Positions 57,105 through 64,000 of a stretch of 64,000 bases of DNA are shown here, one piece after another. The DNA is taken from the NCBI RefSeq assembly GCF_021191705.1, contig NZ_JAIWPU010000028.1, positions 1 through 64,000 of the forward strand. The letters are read 5' to 3'. Origin of the DNA: Proluteimonas flavola (GTDB lineage Bacteria; Pseudomonadota; Gammaproteobacteria; Xanthomonadales; Xanthomonadaceae). The notes under the pieces were generated by a model that ran no database searches, had not been told where the DNA came from, and saw nothing but the letters and a program-made list of their open reading frames with translations. Position numbers and translations under genes: made by a program. The first letter of the stretch is position 1. Each line of letters opens with the position of its first letter.

Positions 57105-57133
57105 ATTCTAGCGATTTCCGCACGAACCCCCAA
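57105..57133 (-). promoter_or_regulatory. Candidate promoter of the porin gene
   Basis: On the minus strand TTGGGG (57128-57133), 17 bases and TAGAAT (57105-57110). The palindromes GGCCGGCC (57097-57104) and ATTGCAAT (57086-57093) lie between the -10 and the start codon. Confidence 0.5.
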
Positions 57134-57359
57134 ACTCACGAAGTTTCGAAGACTGCAGAAAACGGCTTGAAAACAGGGGTTTTCACACGTCCATGAAAAT
57201 GCAACGCGCACGCGCTTCCATGTCGCCCGACGATACGCCTGCAGGCGAAGGCACAGCGGAGAAGAATGCGATGGCCGGGCGCAGAGCCCGATGCATGCGT
57301 CGCCACATGCGCCGGCTATGATCCATGGACGGCGATGATGCCGATGTGCAGGCACGTTC

Positions 57360-57644
57360 ATGACCGTCTATGTCGACGATGCGGTCCACCTTTGGCGCGG
57401 CGAACGCTGGGCGCATCTGCTCGCCGACACGCTGGACGAACTGCATGCCTTCGCCGCCCTGCTCGGCATGCCGCGGCGCGCCTTCCAGGACCGCACCAGC
57501 GGCGCGCATTACGACGTGACCGCAGCGATGCGCGAGCGTGCGATCGCGCTGGGTGCGATGCCGATCTCCCGCCACCACGATCGCGCGCTCGTACGCGCGG
57601 TGATCGCGAACGCGCGACGGCAGGGACGCGGCGAGGCGCCGTAG
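57360..57644 (+). CDS. DUF4031 domain protein
   Basis: A 94-residue soluble protein beginning MTVYVDDAVHLWRGERWAHL, with LHAFAALLGMPRRAFQDRTS and a closing helix DRALVRAVIANARRQGRG. The opening VYVD and the HYDV block are characteristic of DUF4031, whose function is unknown. It has no signal peptide. The DUF3297 gene follows after 60 bases. Confidence 0.8.
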   Translation: MTVYVDDAVHLWRGERWAHLLADTLDELHAFAALLGMPRRAFQDRTSGAHYDVTAAMRERAIALGAMPISRHHDRALVRAVIANARRQGRGEAP

Positions 57645-57704
57645 GTGAAGCCTGCACCCGGCGACGGTATCCTGCGCGCAGTTTCCACACCGCATTCCGA
57701 CACC

Positions 57705-57947
57705 ATGACCGATACGCCGCCCGACCATCTCTCCAACGATCCGCGCAGCCCGCACTACAACGAGGCGGCGATGAATCGCGGCATCGGGATCCGCTTCAAC
57801 GGCGACGAGCGTCGCGACGTCGAGGAATACTGCGTCAGCGAAGGCTGGATCCGCGTGGCCGCCGGTCGCGCGCTCGACCGCCGTGGCCAGCCGCTGACGG
57901 TGAAGCTGCGTGGCACCGTGGAACCCTACTTCCATCTCGACGCCTGA
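57705..57947 (+). CDS. DUF3297 family protein
   Basis: An 80-residue protein beginning MTDTPPDHLSNDPRSPHYNE, with NRGIGIRFNGDERRDVEEYC and a closing LRGTVEPYFHLDA. These match DUF3297, a small proteobacterial family sometimes labelled glutathione peroxidase without evidence. The ATG at 57705 gives the family start. No function can be assigned from sequence. Confidence 0.85.
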   Translation: MTDTPPDHLSNDPRSPHYNEAAMNRGIGIRFNGDERRDVEEYCVSEGWIRVAAGRALDRRGQPLTVKLRGTVEPYFHLDA

Positions 57948-58030
57948 CCCGCAGGTCCGAAGACGCGCCCGATGCAGTGCCTGCTGCTGATCTATGCCGG
58001 CGACACGCTTCGCTGCGTGAGGCGTGCGGA

Positions 58031-58609
58031 TCAGCCGCCGCGCGCTTCGGCGACGATCTGGTCGGTGATCGCCTGCACCTGCTTGACCGTCATCGGCGCG
58101 AAGATGCCCTGCCACGCGCTCGACGCGGTGTCGTAGGTCCGCGTCGCCGCGACCTTGCCGCCGGGCACTTCGATGAACTGCGCACTGGCCTTGATATGCG
58201 CATTGCCGGTCATCGCGCCGAGGCCGTAACGCGCGCCGGTGGAGACGTAGCGGAAGCTATCGACGCGTACGACCACGACCACGCCCGGCGGGTCCAGCGA
58301 CGCCGGCCGGCTGTCGCGCACGCTGCCCTGGATGCCGGCGGCGGTGGCCGAGGTACGGATCGCGTCGTTCCACAGTGCGCGGAACTCCGTCCAGTCCTCC
58401 TGTGCACGCGCGGTGTCGCTGCCTTCGACGACCAGCACGACCTGGCGCACATCGCTATTGATGGCGACCGGATCGACGGGGGCGGCAGTGGGTCGCTGCA
58501 CCGTCGCCGCGCATGCGGACAGCAGCGCGGCGGCGCCGAGCAGAACGAGCGAACGGAAGATGCGCGGCAGACGCGCCGCGGACGGAGTCACAGGGGTGCG
58601 GATATGCAT
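58031..58609 (-). CDS. Lipoprotein of unknown function
   Basis: A 192-residue protein with a lipoprotein signal (LVLLGAAALLSACAATV, lipobox LSAC, modified Cys near residue 35). The mature part is a single alpha/beta domain with alternating hydrophobic strands (VRQVVLVVEGSD, PGVVVVVRVDSFRYVSTG, KVAATRTYDTASSAWQG), somewhat like DUF4410-type lipoproteins. The ATG at 58609 lies 11 residues before the basic stretch leading into the signal. No operon partners. Confidence 0.75.
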   Translation of the reverse strand: MHIRTPVTPSAARLPRIFRSLVLLGAAALLSACAATVQRPTAAPVDPVAINSDVRQVVLVVEGSDTARAQEDWTEFRALWNDAIRTSATAAGIQGSVRDSRPASLDPPGVVVVVRVDSFRYVSTGARYGLGAMTGNAHIKASAQFIEVPGGKVAATRTYDTASSAWQGIFAPMTVKQVQAITDQIVAEARGG

Positions 58610-58735
58610 GGCAAGGCCTCGTCGGATGGCTGGCATCGCGCGGCCCCGGACCACTCCCCCTGCGCAGCGTCCGGTGCGCGCGCTTCGTTTCTAGCGGGGA
58701 TTCCATTCACTGCAGGTGAAAGGAGCCCAAGGCTT

Positions 58736-58912
58736 TGAGCCCTCCCCTGCTTGCGGGGGAGGGTTGGGTGGGGGCGAGCTGCCAGGTCTAGGCAGGACCC
58801 GGGATCATCCCAGTGCGTTGGCCAGGAGATCTTTCGCGATCGGGTCGTTTGCCCCCATCCCAGCCTTCCACCCGTAAAGGGCGCAATGCCCCGCAGGCGG
58901 GGGAAGGAGCCG
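58736..58912. repeat. Dispersed-type inverted repeat with CCCTCCCC and GGGTTGGG arms
   Basis: CCCTCCCCTGC-TTGC-GGGGGAGGG (58741-58763) is a tight hairpin followed by GGGTGGGGGC. After about 75 bases the sequence GCCCCCATCCCAGCCTTCCA and then CCCCGCAGGCGGGGGAAGG mirrors it. Together they form a 175-base near-palindrome between the lipoprotein gene and the DUF58 gene. It codes for nothing supported. Confidence 0.75.
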
Positions 58913-58952
58913 TTCGCTGCACTTTTCAGGACCTCATGAGACGTTCGTCGCC

Positions 58953-60254
58953 TCAGAGCAACCCATCCCGCTTCACCGCCAGATAGCGCTGGACGAGCGC
59001 CGATGGCAGCTCTTCGCCGGTGACGTCGAGCACGGCGATGCGATGGTTGCGCAGTGCGTCGTGTGCGGCCTTGCGCTGGGCGAGGTAGCGGGCGGTGGCC
59101 CCGGCGCGGATCGCGTCGTCGTGGTCGCGGACTTCGGTCGACAGCACGTCGTCGAGTGCGCGTTCGCGCAGGGAGGCGACGATCACCAGATGCCGCTTCT
59201 GCAGCATGCGCACCGCAGCGAGCACGTCCTCGATGTCCTCGTCGCGCAGATTGGTCACCAGCATCAGCAGGCCGCGGCGGCGCTGGCGCAGCGACAGTTC
59301 GGTCGCGGCGGCGAGATAGTCGGTCGCGACCGGTTGCGGCTGCAGGTCGTGGCTGACGCGCAACAGGGTATCGACGGCGCCCATGCCGCGCTGCGGCGCC
59401 ATCCAGCGGCTTTCGCCGCCGGTCGCGAACAGGCCCACCGCATCTCCTTGGCGCAGTGCGAGATAGGACACGACCAGCGCGGCATCGAGTGCGTGGTCGA
59501 AATGCGACAGCGCGCCATCCTGGGCGAGCATGCGGCGGCCGGTGTCGAGCACGACGACGAGTTGCTGGTTCTTCTCGTCCTGGTACTCGCGCGAGATCAG
59601 CTTGCGTGCGCGCGAACTCGCCTTCCAGTCGATCTGGCGCAGGCTGTCGCCGACGCGGTACTCGCGCATCTGATGGAAATCGGTGCCTTCGCCGCGGCGA
59701 CGCTTGATGTGCGCGCCGACCAGTCGCGAGGCGCGGTCGGCGCTGAGCAACGCGAAACGCGTCAATGGCGCGAAGTTGGGGAAGACGCGCACCCGGTGAC
59801 GCGTGCCGGCCTCGCGACGCTGGCGCCACAGCGCGAGCGGCGAACGCAGCCGCAGCTGCACGCCTTCGAATACCGCCGCGCCGCGCATGTCGGGCTGCAG
59901 GGTGTAGTCGACGCGCGACACGGTGTCCGGCGTCAGCCGCAGGCGTCGCGGCAGGCCGTCGACGCGCCAGCCCGGCGGATGCAGATCGAAGACCTCGAGA
60001 TGCTGGACCTTCGGTCCGCCCTCGATCTGCAGCGAGACCGGCCGCGCGATGCCGATCGGCCAAGCCTCCGCCATCGTGCGCACGACATCCGGCGTCGGAC
60101 GCCGCAACAGCAGCACGAGATCGAGGATCGACAGCAGCAACAGCGCCGTGCCGAACACGTTCCACGGCAGCACGGCCGCAGGCCACAGCGACGCGGCGAC
60201 GCCGCCCAGGCCCCAGACGACCAGCAGCACGACGAGCACGATCGTCGGCCTCAT
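58953..60254 (-). CDS. DUF58 / vWA-like domain protein
   Basis: A 433-residue membrane protein with two N-terminal helices (IVLVVLLVVWGLGGVAASLW and NVFGTALLLLSILDLVLLL). The DUF58 core has GEGTDFHQMREYRVGDSLRQ and IDWKASSRARKLISREYQ, and a vWA-like metal-site segment VVVLDTGRRM. It usually acts with a MoxR ATPase as a chaperone pair for large periplasmic or membrane complexes. The MoxR gene is directly upstream (34 bases). Confidence 0.9.
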   Translation of the reverse strand: MRPTIVLVVLLVVWGLGGVAASLWPAAVLPWNVFGTALLLLSILDLVLLLRRPTPDVVRTMAEAWPIGIARPVSLQIEGGPKVQHLEVFDLHPPGWRVDGLPRRLRLTPDTVSRVDYTLQPDMRGAAVFEGVQLRLRSPLALWRQRREAGTRHRVRVFPNFAPLTRFALLSADRASRLVGAHIKRRRGEGTDFHQMREYRVGDSLRQIDWKASSRARKLISREYQDEKNQQLVVVLDTGRRMLAQDGALSHFDHALDAALVVSYLALRQGDAVGLFATGGESRWMAPQRGMGAVDTLLRVSHDLQPQPVATDYLAAATELSLRQRRRGLLMLVTNLRDEDIEDVLAAVRMLQKRHLVIVASLRERALDDVLSTEVRDHDDAIRAGATARYLAQRKAAHDALRNHRIAVLDVTGEELPSALVQRYLAVKRDGLL

Positions 60255-60288
60255 GCGTAGCGCCTCAGGTGCGGGCGTCGCGACCGGC

Positions 60289-61281
<993 letters not shown>

Positions 61282-61291
61282 GGTCGGGCTC

Positions 61292-62416
61292 TCAAAGTGC
61301 GTTTCGCATCTGGATCAGTCGGGCGATGCGCTGGCGGAACGCCATCGCATCATCGGGTCGGGGCGCCTGCAACGCGTGGCGGACATCGCGCGGCGACAGG
61401 CCGGTGCGCGCGGCGATGGCCTCGATACCGGCCTCGCCTTCGAGCGCGGCAGCGAGCGGATCGCGCCGGCGCAGGCGATCGAGAAACGCGGCGCGCACCG
61501 CGTCGTACAGCAACGGCGCGCGGCCGTAGCGCACGAGATGTTCGCCGCTCGCGGCGACGTGTTCGAGCAGTGCGCGACGTGCGGCCGGCGGCGCCGGCAG
61601 CACCGGGCCGAGCCGCTGCGTGCGCATCCACAGCCATGCGAGCAGGGCGAGCAGCAACGGTCCCCACGCCATCCAGCCGCGCGTGAGGATCTGGTACCAC
61701 AGCGGCGGCACGCTGGCGGCGTACACCAGATGCACGGTGCCCGCGCCCCAGTTCGGCGCCAGCAGTTGCCGGGTCAGCAGCGCGTGCGGCACTTCGCGCA
61801 GATCGGCGTTGCGCATGAAATCGAAGTCGGCGAGCACATCAATGGTGCCGGCGCCGTGCGCCAGTCGTGCGAACACCAGACCGTCCTCGCCGCTGTCGCC
61901 CCATTCGAGCATCGGGTCTTCATCGACGAGGAACCGGCGCCCGCTGCAGAACTCGACATGGCCGCCCTGCCCGGTCACCAGCAATGGCTCGCAGTGCGTA
62001 CGGCCGTCGACGGTGTGCACGCCGAGCCGTTCCAGCAGATCCCAGGGACGCGCGGCATCCGCGCGGCGGCGCGGCAGCGGCGTGCGCACCAGCAGATGGC
62101 CGCCGCCGTCGACCCAGCCGAGCAGCGCTTCGACCTCGGACGGCAGCAGCGTGCGCGGTTCGCTGTAGAGCAGCATGGTATCGCGCGGTCCCAGCGGCAC
62201 GCTGGAGAGCTGCAGGCGCTGGCGCGAACGCGCCTCCACGCCATCGGCGCGCAAGGTTTCGCGCAACGCGTACAGTGGGTTGTAGGCGGCCTCGCCGCGC
62301 GGCGGCAGGTCGACGGTGTCGATCACGCGCTCGTGCGTATGCAGGAACCAGGCAACGGCCAGTGCGATGAGCAGCGCGCCGAGGGCGGCGAGTCCGATGC
62401 GGGTGGACCAGCGCAT
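61292..62416 (-). CDS. DUF4350 domain membrane protein
   Basis: A 374-residue protein with one N-terminal helix ([20 protein letters not shown]), a periplasmic DUF4350 domain (RGEAAYNPLYALRETLRADG, GWVDGGGHLLVRTPL) and a second membrane helix near 250 (WGPLLLALLAWLWM). A cytoplasmic tail ends in RIARLIQMRNAL. The ATG at 62416 overlaps the upstream stop (TGATG); ATGs 4 and 7 codons earlier are possible. Confidence 0.85.
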   Translation of the reverse strand: MRWSTRIGLAALGALLIALAVAWFLHTHERVIDTVDLPPRGEAAYNPLYALRETLRADGVEARSRQRLQLSSVPLGPRDTMLLYSEPRTLLPSEVEALLGWVDGGGHLLVRTPLPRRRADAARPWDLLERLGVHTVDGRTHCEPLLVTGQGGHVEFCSGRRFLVDEDPMLEWGDSGEDGLVFARLAHGAGTIDVLADFDFMRNADLREVPHALLTRQLLAPNWGAGTVHLVYAASVPPLWYQILTRGWMAWGPLLLALLAWLWMRTQRLGPVLPAPPAARRALLEHVAASGEHLVRYGRAPLLYDAVRAAFLDRLRRRDPLAAALEGEAGIEAIAARTGLSPRDVRHALQAPRPDDAMAFRQRIARLIQMRNAL

Positions 62417-64000
62417 CAGGCGGACCATCCGAAACACGGCGCAAGACGCGTCAGCAGCGCGTCGAGGCCGGCGTCATCCGGCAGCCGCTGGCCGTAGGCG
62501 GCACGCTGCCACACGCGCACCATCTCGGCGAACGCTTCGCGGTCCTCGGCATCGGGCAGGCGCCGCGAGACGCGCAGCACCTGCGCCTCGGTCGCGCCCG
62601 GCACCAGGGCCACGCCGGCGCGCGCGGCCATCGCCTCGACGCTGCCGCGATACAGCAGCGCCAGTGCGCGGCGATGCCGGCCCTCGGCCCACAGGCGGCG
62701 TACTTCGGACACCAGATCCGCGGGCAATGCCTCCGGCAGTGGCGGCGCGGCCTCGACGACGATCTCGCTCGGCGCGCGCACCGGTCCCAGCGTATCGCGC
62801 ATCCACGGCCACCAGCGGCGCGCGGTCCAGGCCAGCACGCCGACGAGGATCGCCAGCACGATCCACAGGCCGTACTCGGCGATCAGTGCGAAGACCTGCG
62901 CGATCGAGACCAGCAGGCCGGCCTTCGGCGTGGGCAAGGTCTTCGCGTCTTGCTTCGTCTCATCGACGTCCTTGCGCTGCCAGCGCATGACCTCGCGCGT
63001 GTTGTCGAGCAGCGGATCGGCATAGGCACGTTCGATCGCGCGGCCGAACGACGCGCCGTCCTCGACCTGTCCGAACACCTGCGGCAGCGTCGGCGCCTGC
63101 GGTGCGTCGGCTGCGCCGTGCTTGCGCTCGCCGGGGCGCCAGGTCTTGGTCGGATTGATCTCGCGCGTGGCGTCGTCGTTGCCGCTCGCCGGGTCCTGCG
63201 CATGCCCGGACACCGGCGCCAGCATCAGGCCGGCGAGCAACAGGCCGACCATCAGCGTCGCCGCCGGTGCCAGGCGCGCGCGCAGGCGCCGGAATGCGAT
63301 CTCCAGATCCCAGGCTTCCAGCTGCGTGCGGCGGTTGAGGTACAGGCCGAAACCGGCGCCGATGTAGAACGGCTCGACCAGCCCGATCGCCATCCAGAAC
63401 GCGAGATTGCCCAGCACCTGCACCCAGCGCGGCGGCTGTTCGGAGATCAGCGCCCACATCGCGCGCGCCGATTCCGACAGCAGTTCGGTCGGCACGAACA
63501 TCAGCACCAGCGTCGTCAGCGACAGCAGCAGCGCGGCCACGAACAGCTGGCAGATCGCGGTCAGCAGCAGGGCATGCCCGCCGATGCCGTCGGCGAGCAG
63601 ACGCCGCCGCTGCGCGAGCGGCGCGCCGGACAGGCCTTCGAGCAGATCCACCGGCAGCGTCGCCGCGCGCCAGGGGCTGAAGCGGCGCCAGGTCAGATGG
63701 CCGATCAGCGGCCGCCAGCCCCACCGCCATTGCGCATCGAGCGTCGCGCGCATGCCGGGGGCCGCGCCGAACACCGCGCGCGACAGCACGAACAGCGGCA
63801 CGCGATCGAACACCGGCTTGAGCCACCACAGCAGCAGCGCGGACAGCCACAGCTGGTCGATCGCCCAGCCCAGCGCATTGAGCGCCACGAACACCGGCAG
63901 GCCGAGCAGCAGCGACGGCCCCCAGATCGCCAGTGCGTGCCGGCGCACCAGCGCGTTGCCGAGTTCCATCGCTTCCCACGCGGTGCGCGGCCGCAGTTCC
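62416..64000 (-). CDS. DUF4129 domain membrane protein, 5' end outside the window
   Basis: The frame is open from the stop at 62416 to the right edge. An ATG at 63969 exists, but the codons before it read ELRPRTAWEA, which fits the usual LRPR.PWEA segment near the start of this family, so the true start lies beyond 64000. Visible parts are five or six helices in the first 270 residues, a periplasmic linker (ATREINPTKTWRPGERKH), one helix (GLWIVLAILVGVLAWTARRW) and the C-terminal DUF4129 domain (RLWAEGRHRRALALLYRGSV). It belongs with the MoxR cluster downstream. Confidence 0.88.
   Translation of the reverse strand, partial: ELRPRTAWEAMELGNALVRRHALAIWGPSLLLGLPVFVALNALGWAIDQLWLSALLLWWLKPVFDRVPLFVLSRAVFGAAPGMRATLDAQWRWGWRPLIGHLTWRRFSPWRAATLPVDLLEGLSGAPLAQRRRLLADGIGGHALLLTAICQLFVAALLLSLTTLVLMFVPTELLSESARAMWALISEQPPRWVQVLGNLAFWMAIGLVEPFYIGAGFGLYLNRRTQLEAWDLEIAFRRLRARLAPAATLMVGLLLAGLMLAPVSGHAQDPASGNDDATREINPTKTWRPGERKHGAADAPQAPTLPQVFGQVEDGASFGRAIERAYADPLLDNTREVMRWQRKDVDETKQDAKTLPTPKAGLLVSIAQVFALIAEYGLWIVLAILVGVLAWTARRWWPWMRDTLGPVRAPSEIVVEAAPPLPEALPADLVSEVRRLWAEGRHRRALALLYRGSVEAMAARAGVALVPGATEAQVLRVSRRLPDAEDREAFAEMVRVWQRAAYGQRLPDDAGLDALLTRLAPCFGWSA

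Noticed and set aside
53923-57123. A 1066-codon minus-strand frame over betT and the porin
   Set aside because: It is a shifted frame of the two real genes; the translated text is Arg/Ala-rich and lacks motifs.
57169-57184. GAAAAC-AGGG-GTTTTC inverted repeat as a terminator
   Set aside because: The stem is only six AT-rich pairs and sits in a divergent region where no transcript needs to end.
58751-58939. A 62-codon plus-strand frame in the repeat after the DUF58 gene
   Set aside because: It lies within the inverted repeat and its product has no protein-like character.

Overview
The window looks like chromosomal DNA from a high-GC gammaproteobacterium of the Xanthomonadaceae/Lysobacteraceae group (Lysobacter or Luteimonas-like). 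This is inferred from gene content and order (atpIBEFHAGDC, glmU and glmS on one strand), a pyruvate-dehydrogenase E3 with its own lipoyl domain, and REP hairpins of the GGAGCGCGCTNGCGCGCGA type. No database search was possible, so the genus is an inference.

Left edge (1-7494, minus strand): two tandem rRNA promoters and a boxA point out of the window, so an rRNA operon probably begins just to the left. Then come glmS and an iron-uptake block of FecI-type sigma factor, FecR, TonB-dependent receptor and a dedicated TonB, with a Fur box in front of the sigma gene.

7495-15323 (plus strand): a self-contained exporter unit of membrane-fusion protein, ABC ATPase, two MacB/FtsX-type permeases, an NtrC-type sigma-54 activator and its histidine kinase. 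A near-consensus -24/-12 promoter lies directly in front. I regard this as the most interesting regulatory circuit in the window.

15324-27200: glmU, then two plus-strand membrane genes (GT-C-like protein and GtrA), then the complete F1Fo ATP synthase operon on the minus strand. Three GGGATT-rich hairpin repeats sit inside the operon and an 11-G tract lies in atpI.

27200-38900: an outer-membrane barrel protein; the E2 and E3 genes of pyruvate dehydrogenase with a GNAT-nitrilase fusion gene between them; OmpW; two membrane proteins (one a DMT exporter); a zinc alcohol dehydrogenase; YajQ and a DUF1415 protein.

38900-47999: the 16S rRNA modification pair rsmC/rsuA; an ECF sigma/anti-sigma pair divergent from a small membrane gene, with two matching promoter-like elements on opposite strands; a retropepsin-like protease; and the tesA / ybbA-ybbP divergent cluster.

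48000-64000: an M23 endopeptidase and L,D-transpeptidase pair; a YtrA-type GntR regulator with an ABC exporter; DUF3016; a BCCT choline/betaine transporter and a porin; small DUF genes; a lipoprotein; and the MoxR-DUF58-DUF4350-DUF4129 cluster, whose last gene runs off the right edge. No CRISPR array, prophage, complete insertion sequence, tRNA or rRNA gene was seen inside the window.
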